Assembly: GCF_028682635.1 (NCBI RefSeq)
Contig: NZ_JANHLK010000006.1
Location: 248,001 to 312,000 of the forward strand
Origin: Pseudomonas putida
GTDB lineage: Bacteria; Pseudomonadota; Gammaproteobacteria; Pseudomonadales; Pseudomonadaceae
DNA length: 64,000 nt
Reading direction: 5' to 3'
How positions within the stretch are numbered: the first letter of the stretch is position 1; each line of letters starts with the position of its first letter. The notes below the pieces were generated by a model. It was not told the DNA's origin. It saw only the letters and a program-made list of their open reading frames with translations, and made no database searches. Position numbers and translations under genes: made by a program. Shown piece by piece: positions 46,134-56,707 of the stretch.

Positions 46134-47351
46134 TCAGATCGCTGAGCCGAGTTGGAAGATGGGCAGGTACATTGCAACCACCAGGCCGCCGACAATAACA
46201 CCCAGCACCACCATGATGAACGGTTCCATCAGGCTGGTGAGATTGTCGACCAGATTATCGACCTCGTCCTCGTAGAAACCGGCGACCTTGTCGAGCATGT
46301 CGTCCAGTGCGCCAGACTCCTCGCCAATGGCTGTCATCTGAATGGCCATGTTGGGAAACACGCCGGTCGTACGCATGGAGAAATTCAGCTGCATGCCCGT
46401 CGCAACGTCCTGCCGGATGCGCAGCACCGCGCGTTTGAACACGATGTTGCCGGTGGCGCCGGCCACCGACTCCAGGGCTTCCACCAGCGGCACTCCGGCA
46501 GCGAAGGTGGTCGACAGCGTGCGGGCGAAACGCGCCACGGCGGACTTGTACATCAAGGTACCCGCCAGCGGCAGTTTCAGCAGCCAGGTGTCCTTGCGAT
46601 CGCGAAAACCCTGCGAGGTTTTCAGCGCGTGACGCACAGTGAAAGCGCCCGCGCTGAGTGCGCCCAGCAGCATCCACCACCACGCCTGCAGCCATTGCGA
46701 CAGGTCGATGACCATCAGGGTGAAGGCCGGCAGTTCAGCGCCAAAACCCTTGAATACCGACTCGAACTGCGGCACCACGTTGATCAGCAGGATAGCGGTC
46801 ACAATGATCGCCACGCACACGACGATCAGCGGGTAGGTCATGGCTTTCTTGATCTTCGCCTTGAGGCTTTCGCTTTTTTCCTTGTAGGTCGCCACCCGTT
46901 CCAGCAGGGTGTCCAGCGCGCCGGCCTGTTCCCCGGCGTCCACCAGGTTGCAGTACAACTCATCGAAGTATTGCGGCTTCTTGCGCAGGGCCGTGGCGAA
47001 GCTGTTGCCTGCCGCCACGTCCTGTTTCACCTCGTCGATCAGCTTGCGCATGGCCGGGTTGTCGAAGCCTTCACCGATGATGTCGAAGGAATGCAACAAC
47101 GGCACGCCGGCTTTCATCATGGTCGCCATCTGCCGGGTAAAAAGGGCAATGTCCTGGGGCGTGATGCGTTTGCCCAGCTTGAACATCGACGTGGATTTCC
47201 TGCGCACCTTGCCGGGATTGATGCCTTGCTTGCGCAATTGCGCCTTGATCAGTGCCGGGTTCTGGCCGCTCAGCTCGCCCGTCACCTTCGCGCCTTTCCT
47301 GTCTGTGCCTTCCCAGCTGTACACGCTGGTGCTTGCTGCCTTGACTGCCAT
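46134..47351 (-). CDS. pilC: Type IV pilus inner-membrane platform protein PilC
   Basis: This 405-residue protein has two T2SSF domains (FTRQMATMMKAGVPLLHSFD and FARTLSTTFAAGVPLVEALE) and three transmembrane segments. It couples the assembly ATPase PilB to the pilin pool. The ATG at 47351 gives MAVKAASTSVYSWEG, with AAAGGG upstream. No pilB gene lies between it and pilA, where P. aeruginosa has one; the remaining gap of 285 bases has no coding sequence. Confidence 0.94.
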   Translation of the reverse strand: MAVKAASTSVYSWEGTDRKGAKVTGELSGQNPALIKAQLRKQGINPGKVRRKSTSMFKLGKRITPQDIALFTRQMATMMKAGVPLLHSFDIIGEGFDNPAMRKLIDEVKQDVAAGNSFATALRKKPQYFDELYCNLVDAGEQAGALDTLLERVATYKEKSESLKAKIKKAMTYPLIVVCVAIIVTAILLINVVPQFESVFKGFGAELPAFTLMVIDLSQWLQAWWWMLLGALSAGAFTVRHALKTSQGFRDRKDTWLLKLPLAGTLMYKSAVARFARTLSTTFAAGVPLVEALESVAGATGNIVFKRAVLRIRQDVATGMQLNFSMRTTGVFPNMAIQMTAIGEESGALDDMLDKVAGFYEDEVDNLVDNLTSLMEPFIMVVLGVIVGGLVVAMYLPIFQLGSAI

Positions 47352-47571
47352 GTTCAGCCCTTTGTAACCGCCGATGCGTTGATCGCAAGCCGACCGGCTC
47401 ATAGATCGTGAATGTGCCGATGCGTTCCTCGGGAAACGACTTATAGCCTAGTCAATCGGTGGAACCAAACAGCGCTGTCGAGGTGACGAAAAGTGTCAGA
47501 TAGTGCGGTTCCTGGGGGTGGGAAGGTGCCTCGTCGCGATCGCGCACCCCCGAGAACAGGGCGCGCCGGGC

Positions 47572-47588
47572 TTGGCATGGGCTGTGCT
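47572..47588 (+). promoter_or_regulatory. Sigma-54 promoter of pilA
   Basis: TTGGCATGGGCTGTGCT has GG at 47574-47575 and GC at 47586-47587 with exactly ten bases between, matching YTGGCACGRNNNTTGCW apart from two bases. Transcription would start near 47599, giving a leader of about 38 bases. An AGTGTCA about 80 bases upstream resembles a PilR-binding half-site. Confidence 0.8.
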
Positions 47589-47636
47589 GCTGCAGGTGCA
47601 GATCATGAGATTTCGACTCATGCATGGAGGCTGTCC

Positions 47637-48056
47637 TTGAACAATCAAAAAGGTTTTACCCTGATCGAGCTGCTGATCGTGGTGGCGATCATCGGGATTC
47701 TGGCGACGTTTGCGATACCGGCTTACTCCAAGTACCAGGCGCGGGCCAAGGTGACGGCGGGGCTGGCCGAGATATCGGCGTTGAAGGTGGCGTTCGAGGA
47801 TGTGATCAATCAAGGCGACGACCCTGATTTGTCCAATGTCGGCGGCGCTGCATTAACGTCCAACTGCACGACCTCGGCCAGCGGTAAAGCCACTGATGGT
47901 TCCGGGACTATCGGTTGCACGATCCTTAACGCGCCGGCTCAGGTGCTGAATAAAACCATCACCCTTTCGCGTACGGTGGCAGGCTGGACCTGTGCCACCA
48001 CCGTCGACCAGGAGTACGCGCCGAAAGGCTGCACGGGGGTTGCCCCGAAAGCCTGA
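47637..48056 (+). CDS. pilA: Major type IV pilin PilA
   Basis: This 139-residue prepilin has a leader of six residues (NNQKG after the start) and mature start FTLIELLIVVAIIGILATFA with Glu5. Cysteines in SNCTTS, TIGCTI and near the end (WTCATT, KGCTGV) allow two disulfides, unlike the single D-loop of P. aeruginosa pilins. The start must be the TTG at 47637, seven bases after GGAGG; no in-frame ATG lies near. It is divergent from pilC. Confidence 0.9.
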   Translation: MNNQKGFTLIELLIVVAIIGILATFAIPAYSKYQARAKVTAGLAEISALKVAFEDVINQGDDPDLSNVGGAALTSNCTTSASGKATDGSGTIGCTILNAPAQVLNKTITLSRTVAGWTCATTVDQEYAPKGCTGVAPKA

Positions 48057-48075
48057 TCCATTCATTTATTGCCTG

Positions 48076-48102
48076 ATACCCCGCCTGTGCGGGGTATTTT
48101 TT
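48076..48102 (+). terminator. Terminator after pilA
   Basis: Arms ATACCCCGC and GCGGGGTAT with a four-base loop are followed by TTTTTT, 19 bases beyond the pilA stop. Confidence 0.88.
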
Positions 48103-48205
48103 GTTCGACGTTCAGGACTTATCGAGTATTTGAGAAAACTTCCGACAATTCATGGCCTTAGGCCTTACTCAAAACCCGCAACTTGCATGTAGAGAATTTC
48201 CAACT

Positions 48206-48233
48206 CATGCATTTTGCATGATTTCGAGAAATC
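48206..48233 (+). promoter_or_regulatory. Paired inverted repeats upstream of the BON gene
   Basis: CATGCA-TTT-TGCATG (48206-48220) and GATTTC-GA-GAAATC (48220-48233) are two perfect inverted repeats. They lie 50-80 bases before the sigma-54 promoter at 48284, where an enhancer-binding activator would sit. The rest of the 309-base gap between pilA and the BON gene holds only the pilA terminator and this promoter region. Confidence 0.5.
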
Positions 48234-48283
48234 GCTGATTTTATAAGTTGTTGATTTATATGGTATTTGCATCTGTTTCAAAG

Positions 48284-48300
48284 TTGGCACAGCGTTCGCA
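48284..48300 (+). promoter_or_regulatory. Sigma-54 promoter of the BON-domain gene
   Basis: TTGGCACAGCGTTCGCA has GG at 48286-48287 and GC at 48298-48299, ten bases apart, and a full TTGGCAC -24 block. Predicted transcription start is near 48311, 55 bases before the ATG. Confidence 0.75.
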
Positions 48301-48365
48301 ATATCTCCGGTAAGCCTGCTGAAAAGACAATCAGCAGATTTTCCAGAAAAACAGGAGTTACTCGT

Positions 48366-48719
48366 ATGAAGAAGTTCGCTATCGCTGCCGCTACTGCTAC
48401 CGCGCTGACCCTGACCATGGCCAACGCTGCATTTGCCCAGACTCAGGCCACACAAGCACCCATGATGCTGGCCGCCGGTGAAGTCACCGAAGCGAAAGAG
48501 GATGTTTCCGATACCTGGATCACTACCAAAGTCAAATCGGACCTGGTCACCGAAAAAGGCATTCCCGGCACCGACATCAAAGTGGAAACCAATAAAGGTG
48601 TTGTGTCTCTGTCGTCCACCGTTGCGGTAACGGATGCCCAGAAAACCACCGCAGTGGCTATCACCAAGAAAATCAAAGGCGTCAAGGCGGTCTCCGCTGA
48701 CGGCCTGAAAGCCGAGTAA
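48366..48719 (+). CDS. BON-domain periplasmic protein, OsmY-like
   Basis: This 117-residue protein has a signal peptide (MKKFAIAAATATALTLTMAN, cleavage near AFAQ) and one BON domain (DTWITTKVKSDLVTEKGIPG, IKVETNKGVVSLSSTV, AKKIKGVKAVSAD-like end). BON domains bind phospholipids or envelope components and OsmY types rise in osmotic and stationary-phase stress. It lies downstream of pilA but behind a terminator and with its own sigma-54 promoter. Confidence 0.85.
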   Translation: MKKFAIAAATATALTLTMANAAFAQTQATQAPMMLAAGEVTEAKEDVSDTWITTKVKSDLVTEKGIPGTDIKVETNKGVVSLSSTVAVTDAQKTTAVAITKKIKGVKAVSADGLKAE

Positions 48720-48825
48720 GGCAAGACTTCTCGCCTGGACTGGGAGAAGGCGCGGTAGGCGGGCCGAGTCATACGTCTGCCGCAACTGAGAAGTTCATGC
48801 GACCGGCCACAGGGATGTGGCCATT

Positions 48826-49625
48826 ACAGGCCCCGGCATTCGTGTCGTGGCCTGTTCTATTTAGGACCAGGCAAAACAACTGTGGGAGCTACCCTGCTGG
48901 CGATAGCGATGTAACATTCAACACCTATGTTGACTGTCACACCGCTATCGCCAGCAGGCTGGCTCCCACATTGGGATGTGTGGTGTTCAATTGCAGCGTT
49001 TGTCTATCACTCGGCATCCAGCATCCAGCATCCAGGCCCCGGCATTCGTGTCGGGGCCTGTTCTATTTAGGACCAGGCAAAACAGCTGTGGGAGCTAGCC
49101 TGCTGGTGATAGCGGTGTGACATTCAACGCCTATGTTGACTGTTACAGCGCTATCGCCAGCAGGCTGGCTCCCACATTGGGATGTGTAGTGTTCAATTGC
49201 AGCGTTTGTCTATCACTCGGCGTCCATTATCCAGTCCCTGGCATTCGTGTCGGAGCCTGTTCTATTTAGGACCAGGCAAAACAACTGTGGGAGCTAGCCT
49301 GCTGGCGATAGCGATGTAACATTCAACACCTATGTTGACTGTCACACCGCTATCGCCAGCAGGCTGGCTCCCACATTGGGATGTGTGGTGTTCAATTGCA
49401 GTGTTTGTCTATTACTCGGCGTCTTGGTGCATCCAGTCCCTGGCATTCGTGTCGGGGCCTGTTCTATTTCAGTCCAGGCAAAACAACTGTGGGAGCTAGC
49501 CTGCTGGCGATAGCGATGTAACATTCAACACCTATGTTGACTGTCACCCCTCTATCGCCAGCAGGCTGGCTCCCACAGTGGTATGTGCGTTGTTTAAATG
49601 CAGTGTTTGCCCATCACTCGGCGTC
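48826..49625. repeat. Fourfold tandem BIME array between the BON and DUF748 genes
   Basis: Four units of about 200 bases each carry a hairpin (AGGCCCCG with CGGGGCCT, then a T-rich run, probably the BON gene terminator), a 90-base BIME and a copy of the DUF748 gene's 3-prime end (the CACTCGGCGTCCA region). BIMEs lie at 48881-48970, 49087-49176, 49286-49375 and 49488-49577, 206, 199 and 202 bases apart. All begin TGTGGGAGCT and share the GCCTGCTGGCGATAGCG arm. The fourth unit ends in the real gene. Unit sequences differ by a few bases, so the array is not brand new. Confidence 0.9.
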
Positions 49626-52556
49626 CAGGTGCATTGGGGTGACGACCTTGCCGTCCTTTTCCGCTTCGCCCAACTGGGCGTCGATGAAGTACACCCGGTC
49701 GTCCGCGAGCTGACCCTTGTCGACCAGATAATCCTTGATGCTGCTGGCGCGTTCCTGGCCCAGCTCACGCAACAGCACTTCGCTGGAGCTCCAGAACTGG
49801 ATCACGTCCGCTCGCATTTTCGCCGTGCGTTCTTCCTTGCCCAGGTCTTTCCATTCGGCGGGCGGCTGGACCTTCAGGCGCGTGCGGTAGATCCCTTCGA
49901 GCAGCGGACCTTTCTCGCTGTCCGGTACCTCAACCAGATTCGCCTTCGCCGGCACCTTGTCGCCGCGGCGCTGGAGCATTTTGTAGTAGTTGTACTGATA
50001 TTCCCGTTCCAGGCGTTGCTCGGCGAGCAGCGGGCCATCACTGCTCTTGGCAGCGGTGCCTTCGATTTCCAGGCGCAAGGTCGGGCGTTCCTTGAGGGCC
50101 TGGGACAGTTTGACCAGGGCCGCTTCGGCGTCCTTGCTCAGGTCGCTCGAGCCCGGCGCGAATGACACGGTACCCAGGTCCTCCGAGCCACCACCGGCCA
50201 CCAGGCCACCAATGAGTTTGAACGGCGCGGCGGCAGCCTTGACGATCAGGTTGCGCAGGGTTTGCCAGACAATCGGCATCACGCTGAACTGCGGATTGTT
50301 GAGGTCGCCGGTCACCGGCAGTTCGATGGAAATCTTGCCGTCGACGTCCTTGAGCAGGGCGATCGCCAGTTTCAGCGGCAGGCTCACGGCATCCGGGCTG
50401 TCGACTTTTTCGCCCAGTTGCAACTGCTCGACCACTACCTTGTTTTCAGCCTTGAGCTGGCCTTTGGTGATCACGTAATGCAGGTCGAGGTTGAGTCGGC
50501 CTTTGCGGATGCGATAACCGGCGAACTTGCCGGAGTAGGGGGTCAGCGTGGTCAGTTCCACGCGTTTGAAGCTGGTGGCGATGTCGAGGCTGGCCATCGG
50601 GTCGAACGGGTTGACCGCGCCCTTGATGGTCACCGGTGCGTAGCGGTCGACCTTGCCCTTGATATCGACAGTGGCCGGTTTCGCCTGGCGGCTGTCGATG
50701 GTGCCGATCGAACCGTTGAGCTGCTGGATGGCGGTGGCGAAGTTCGGGGTCAGGCTGAAGTCGGCGAAGTTCGCCGAACCGTCGTTGATGGCAATGCCGC
50801 CGATATGGATGCCCAGGGGCTTGTCCTTGCTGGCGACGGGTTTGGCCGCGGCAGGCTTTGCCCCTGCGTCGGGCGGTTGCGGAATCAGCAGGTCATCGAT
50901 GTTGGTGGTGCGGTCATCGTTGATCATGAAGCGTGCATAGGGTTGCAGCAGGTTGATCTTGTCGATCGACAGGCTGTCGCCATGTTGGTAGTTCAGGCCT
51001 TCGACCACCAACTGCTGCCACTTGAGAAAGTCCCGGGTTTTCAGGGTGTCGAGGGTGTGCAGCTGATCGACCTGAGCGCGGCCGGTGACGCTGAGGGCCA
51101 GAGGCTCGGTGCTTTTCAGGTTGACCGCCAGGTCGCTGCCGAGCATGCCGCTGCGCAGCTCCAGGCGAATGAACGGGCTGATGTAGGACTGGGCGACACG
51201 CAGGTCAATGTCCTTGGTCTGTACGTTGAGCCTGGCGCTGACAGGCGCCAGGTTGACCTCGCCATCGGCCGTGAGCTTGCCCTGCTTGCCCACGCCGGTG
51301 TCGAGCTTGAGGGCGAAGGGCGAGCCATTGAGGCTGTCGAACTTCTGCAAGTCGAGATTCAGCGGGCTCAGCTCTACTTCCACCGGCGGTTGCGCCTTGC
51401 GGTCCGCCAGATGCACTTTGTAATCGCGCAATTGCACATCGGTGAGCAGCACTTGCCAGGGTTTGCCAGGCTCTGCCGGTTCGGGTTTCGGCGAATCGGC
51501 GGCCGCCGGGGTGCTCGGCGGTTCGGCGTTGGCCTTGGCCGCCGGTTTTGACGGTTGGCTGGCGAACAGTTTCTGCCAGTCGAGCTGGCCATCGGCTTCC
51601 AGTGCCGCCCAGGTTTCCAGCTTTTGGCTGCGGATCTTGCCGACCACCACTTGCTGTTTGGCCAGGTCCACCGTGGTTTCGCTGATGTCCAGACGCTCGA
51701 GCTTCGCCAGCGGCCGTCCGTCCGGGGCCTTGATCGCGAAGGGTGCGACGCTGACTGCGAGGTTGTTCAGCAGCAGTTCGGTCTGCTTGGCCAGGCTGAG
51801 TTTGTAGTCGGTACTGAGGCTCATCACCCCGCTTTCGAGGTCCAGGGGCACGGCGTCGCGGACATAGGGCCAAAAGGCTTTCATCTTGCCGTCGGTAATT
51901 TTCAGCTTACCTTCAGAGGCGAACGGAATGAGGCTGAAGTTGCCGGTCCAGTCGACCTGGCCACCGTTGGGGCCAATAGCGACCAGTTCCATGTCGGCGC
52001 TGTCTTCGGGCAAGGTGCTGAGGTTTTTCAGTTCGAAGTCGAGTTTGTCGTAGAGAAATTCGATCGGTTCGCTGGGGCGCTCATCCTTGAAGTGCAAGGC
52101 GCCGCCCGCCAGTTTGATCCGGTCTATGCGCAGCGGGAACGGCTTGGCGTTCGGATCGGCCGGCGTGGGTTCGCTCGCTGGCAGTTTGAACAGCCCGCGC
52201 AGATTGAGTTTGCCGTCCTTGCCGAAGAGGATTTCGGTCTTGGATTTTTCCAGTTCGATTTCCGACAGGTGCAGCGCCTGGGTCCAGAGGCTGTCGAGCT
52301 GCAGGTTGGCGTACAGGCGTTCGAAGCCGACCTGCTCTTTGCCGGGCTCGCCGATGTTCAGGCCCCAAAGGGTCACTTCAAGGCTGAACGGGTTGAGTTC
52401 GATACGCTGGAGGGTGGCGGGCGTCGTGGCGTAGTGGGCCAGTTGTTGGTTGGCAACGCGCAATGCGATGCCCGGCAAAATCAGAAAGCCCAGCAGACTG
52501 TAGAGCGCCAGAGCAGTCAACAAGGCGCCGATGGCGCGAATCAATCCTTTGTACAT
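49614..52556 (-). CDS. DUF748 (AsmA-like) envelope protein
   Basis: This 980-residue protein has one N-terminal transmembrane helix (LLTALALYSLLGFLILPGIAL) and a very long beta-rich region of AsmA/DUF748 type (ARFMINDDRTTNIDDLLIPQ, IHIGGIAINDGSANFADFSL, TPYSGKFAGYRIRKGRLNLD). The C-terminus (AALVKLSQALKERPTLRLEIEG) resembles an OmpA-like segment. Such proteins are bridge-like or assembly factors in the periplasm. I chose ATG 52556 (MYKGLIRA); ATG 52568 is also possible. A proline/alanine-rich linker lies near residue 350. Confidence 0.85.
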   Translation of the reverse strand: MYKGLIRAIGALLTALALYSLLGFLILPGIALRVANQQLAHYATTPATLQRIELNPFSLEVTLWGLNIGEPGKEQVGFERLYANLQLDSLWTQALHLSEIELEKSKTEILFGKDGKLNLRGLFKLPASEPTPADPNAKPFPLRIDRIKLAGGALHFKDERPSEPIEFLYDKLDFELKNLSTLPEDSADMELVAIGPNGGQVDWTGNFSLIPFASEGKLKITDGKMKAFWPYVRDAVPLDLESGVMSLSTDYKLSLAKQTELLLNNLAVSVAPFAIKAPDGRPLAKLERLDISETTVDLAKQQVVVGKIRSQKLETWAALEADGQLDWQKLFASQPSKPAAKANAEPPSTPAAADSPKPEPAEPGKPWQVLLTDVQLRDYKVHLADRKAQPPVEVELSPLNLDLQKFDSLNGSPFALKLDTGVGKQGKLTADGEVNLAPVSARLNVQTKDIDLRVAQSYISPFIRLELRSGMLGSDLAVNLKSTEPLALSVTGRAQVDQLHTLDTLKTRDFLKWQQLVVEGLNYQHGDSLSIDKINLLQPYARFMINDDRTTNIDDLLIPQPPDAGAKPAAAKPVASKDKPLGIHIGGIAINDGSANFADFSLTPNFATAIQQLNGSIGTIDSRQAKPATVDIKGKVDRYAPVTIKGAVNPFDPMASLDIATSFKRVELTTLTPYSGKFAGYRIRKGRLNLDLHYVITKGQLKAENKVVVEQLQLGEKVDSPDAVSLPLKLAIALLKDVDGKISIELPVTGDLNNPQFSVMPIVWQTLRNLIVKAAAAPFKLIGGLVAGGGSEDLGTVSFAPGSSDLSKDAEAALVKLSQALKERPTLRLEIEGTAAKSSDGPLLAEQRLEREYQYNYYKMLQRRGDKVPAKANLVEVPDSEKGPLLEGIYRTRLKVQPPAEWKDLGKEERTAKMRADVIQFWSSSEVLLRELGQERASSIKDYLVDKGQLADDRVYFIDAQLGEAEKDGKVVTPMHLDAE

Positions 52557-52661
52557 GTGCGGCTTCATCTGTCTGGATCGGAGTGCCTTGGAGTATGGCA
52601 CGCGATTTCGGTTCCGAAGTCCTCACATCCTGCGGGATTTGTCGGAAAACAACGGCGACAT

Positions 52662-53678
52662 TCAGAACTGCAGAATCAGGGTTTTCAGGGGTGGCTGCTG
52701 GTCCATCGACGGGAAATCGCCGCCTGGTTTCATCACCGTCCACTCCCGTACCGGCCGGCCGGCTTTCTCGGCGCAACGCAAAACCTGCTCGCGCCAGTCG
52801 TCCATGCTGACTTTTGCCAGGTTGTTGCAGCAGATCAGCACGCCGTTGTCAGCGGTGGTCAGGACTGCCGGCTTGAGCAGGCTCTGATAGTCGCGCAGCA
52901 GGTCGACGGTACCGAAAGCACTCTTGGCCCAGGCCGGTGGATCGAGCAGCACCAGGTCGTACTGTCGCTGTTCCAGGCGCTGATAGCTCGGCAGTTTCTG
53001 CCCGCGACGCTGGCTGATGGGCAGGCCGGCCAACTGGCGAATGGCCGGGAAGTAGTCGGACTGGATGAATTGCATGGTCGACAATTGCGGGTTGAGCAAG
53101 CCATTCTCGCGCCCGACCGCCAGGTTGCCTTCGGCGAAGTCCAGGTTGCACACCTCGCTGGCACCCCCGGCTGCGGCGCTGAGACCGACCCCGCAGGTGT
53201 AGGCGAACAGGTTCAGTACGCTTTTGTTTTTGCTGTGGTCCTTGACCCAGCCACGGGTGTTGCGCAGGTCGAGGAACAACAGCGGGTCCTGCCCGGCGTG
53301 GCGCCCGCGCACCCGATAATTGAGGCCCCACTCGTGGCCCACCAGGTCTTGCAGCGCGGCTTCGTCGGCACGGTAGACAGTGTCTTCGCGGTCGATGCGC
53401 GAGTTGCCACGGGAGCGGTCGTTGTAGACCAGCAGGGTTTCAAACCCCAAGTGTTGATTGACCATTTCGTGCAGTTGCAGCAACGCTTCGCGGTCGAGCG
53501 ACTGGTGGAAACTCTGCACCATCAGTTGCGGGCCGTAGCGGTCGATGGTCAGGCCGCCGGCGCCTTCCTGGCTGCCATGGAACAGGCGATAGCAGTCGGT
53601 GCCCTGGCTGTGCAGTTCGGCCAGCAGATCCTGACGATGTTCAAGGGCGGCGCGCAGCGCCTGATTCAAGGAGGACAT
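52662..53678 (-). CDS. Class I SAM-dependent RNA methyltransferase, RlmI/RlmK-like
   Basis: This 338-residue protein has a PUA/EEHEE-like N-terminal part (GGLTIDRYGPQLMVQSFHQS) and a Rossmann methyltransferase domain with KSVLNLFAYTCGVGLSAAAGG, DFAEGNLAVGRENGL and the catalytic-type LVLLDPPAWAKSAFG. The FAYT motif is that of the RlmI/RlmK group modifying C5 of cytosine in 23S rRNA, but the exact target is not certain. It stands alone between a repeat and the DUF748 gene. Confidence 0.85.
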   Translation of the reverse strand: MSSLNQALRAALEHRQDLLAELHSQGTDCYRLFHGSQEGAGGLTIDRYGPQLMVQSFHQSLDREALLQLHEMVNQHLGFETLLVYNDRSRGNSRIDREDTVYRADEAALQDLVGHEWGLNYRVRGRHAGQDPLLFLDLRNTRGWVKDHSKNKSVLNLFAYTCGVGLSAAAGGASEVCNLDFAEGNLAVGRENGLLNPQLSTMQFIQSDYFPAIRQLAGLPISQRRGQKLPSYQRLEQRQYDLVLLDPPAWAKSAFGTVDLLRDYQSLLKPAVLTTADNGVLICCNNLAKVSMDDWREQVLRCAEKAGRPVREWTVMKPGGDFPSMDQQPPLKTLILQF

Positions 53679-53730
53679 GCCGGGCGCCTTGCAGGTGGAA
53701 TTGGGCGCGGGAGTTTAGCAGGTACTGAGT

Positions 53731-53777
53731 TTGAAGCTTCAAGCTTCGAGCTTCAAGCTTGCCGCTCCGAGCTTCAG
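53731..53777. repeat. Short palindromic GCTTCAAGCTT repeats
   Basis: Overlapping copies of AAGCTTCAAGCTTCGAGCTT and variants form a dense self-complementary cluster between the methyltransferase start and the end of the DUF2236 gene. It overlaps the last four bases of that gene. It may act as a hairpin or be a decayed repeat. Confidence 0.55.
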
Positions 53778-54646
53778 CTCAGCAGACCCATCCGTCTCTT
53801 CGCACGATGTACCGAGCCATTGCGCACCGCCCAGCGCAGCATCGGCGCACTGCGGTTGACGCTGGCGCGGATCAATTTGCGTTGCAGCGGGCCTTGGTGC
53901 ACGCCAAGCATGTCACTGGCCCAGTCCGGCAGCAGATCGATCCCGGCCTGCATCATCAAACCGCCGAATGGCTTGGCCAGACGGCTGGGGGAGGGGGCGT
54001 TCAACAGCAATCGCAGCACTTCCCGACTGCGTTCGTCGCACAGCAGCTGCGGGCGAATGCGCTCAAGATAAGCGGCAATCTCCTGCCGGGAGCGCGGCAC
54101 GTCACGGGCGCCCAGGCGTTCGGCCACCAGCGCGATCTCTGCGTAATAACGATCCTGATCGGCCAGGGACAGGTGCGGATTGCGATAACGCAAATGGGCG
54201 GCGAGGAAGTTGCTGACCTCCGCCACATGCACCCAGGTCAGCAGATCGGGGTCGCTGGCGGCATAGGGCCGGCCATCGGGTGCGGTGCCTGTGACTTGCA
54301 GGTGGATGGTGCGCACTTTTTCGATCAGCCAGTCGGCATCCTGTCGTGAGCCAAAAGTGGTGCCGGAAATGAATTGCCCGGTGCGACGCAGGCGACCGAG
54401 CATGTCCTCGCGAAAGTTCGAATGGTCCCACACACCCGCCAGGGCCAGCGGGTGCAGGGCCTGCAACATCAGGGCGCTGATGCCGCCGATCAACATGCTG
54501 CTGAAGTCGCCGTGGACTTGCCAGCTCACCGAGTCGGGCCCGAACAGCCCGGGGTCGCCCTTGGGGTTTTCCAGGTCGAGTTTGCCCAGGGACAGGCCGG
54601 TCAGGCTCATGATCTGGGTTTCGATGCGATTGCGGATGAATTCCAT
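53774..54646 (-). CDS. Oxygenase MpaB-family (DUF2236) protein
   Basis: This 290-residue protein has the DUF2236 core: GISALMLQALHPLALAGVWDHSNFRED, a histidine-containing heme-pocket-like start, TTFGSRQDADWLIEKVRTIH and TWVHVAEVSNFLAAHLRY. Family members include latex-clearing-like oxygenases and MpaB oxygenases. No signal peptide is visible. The substrate is unknown. Confidence 0.78.
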   Translation of the reverse strand: MEFIRNRIETQIMSLTGLSLGKLDLENPKGDPGLFGPDSVSWQVHGDFSSMLIGGISALMLQALHPLALAGVWDHSNFREDMLGRLRRTGQFISGTTFGSRQDADWLIEKVRTIHLQVTGTAPDGRPYAASDPDLLTWVHVAEVSNFLAAHLRYRNPHLSLADQDRYYAEIALVAERLGARDVPRSRQEIAAYLERIRPQLLCDERSREVLRLLLNAPSPSRLAKPFGGLMMQAGIDLLPDWASDMLGVHQGPLQRKLIRASVNRSAPMLRWAVRNGSVHRAKRRMGLLS

Positions 54647-54664
54647 GGTGTCCCGGTGATTGAC

Positions 54665-54742
54665 TGTAGGAGCTGCCGCAGGCTGCGATCTTTTGATCCT
54701 GAAAGCAACGTCAAAAGATCGCAGCCTGCGGCAGCTCCTACA
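54665..54742. repeat. REP/BIME palindrome, GATCGCAGCCTGCGGCAGC type
   Basis: TGTAGGAGCTGCCGCAGGCT and its mirror image form a 78-base inverted repeat between acsA and the DUF2236 gene, which face the same way. It may act as an attenuating hairpin for acsA mRNA. Confidence 0.88.
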
Positions 54743-54757
54743 GGAGGCGGCAGTACG

Positions 54758-56695
<1,938 letters not shown>

Positions 56696-56707
56696 GACGG
56701 TTCCTTC

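Noticed and set aside
48826..49625. Possible CRISPR array
   Set aside because: Repeat units are long, contain internal palindromes and gene tails, and lack short direct repeats with unique spacers.
51555..54071. 838-codon forward open frame
   Set aside because: Antisense to DUF748, the methyltransferase and the DUF2236 gene; it crosses three real genes and their gaps.
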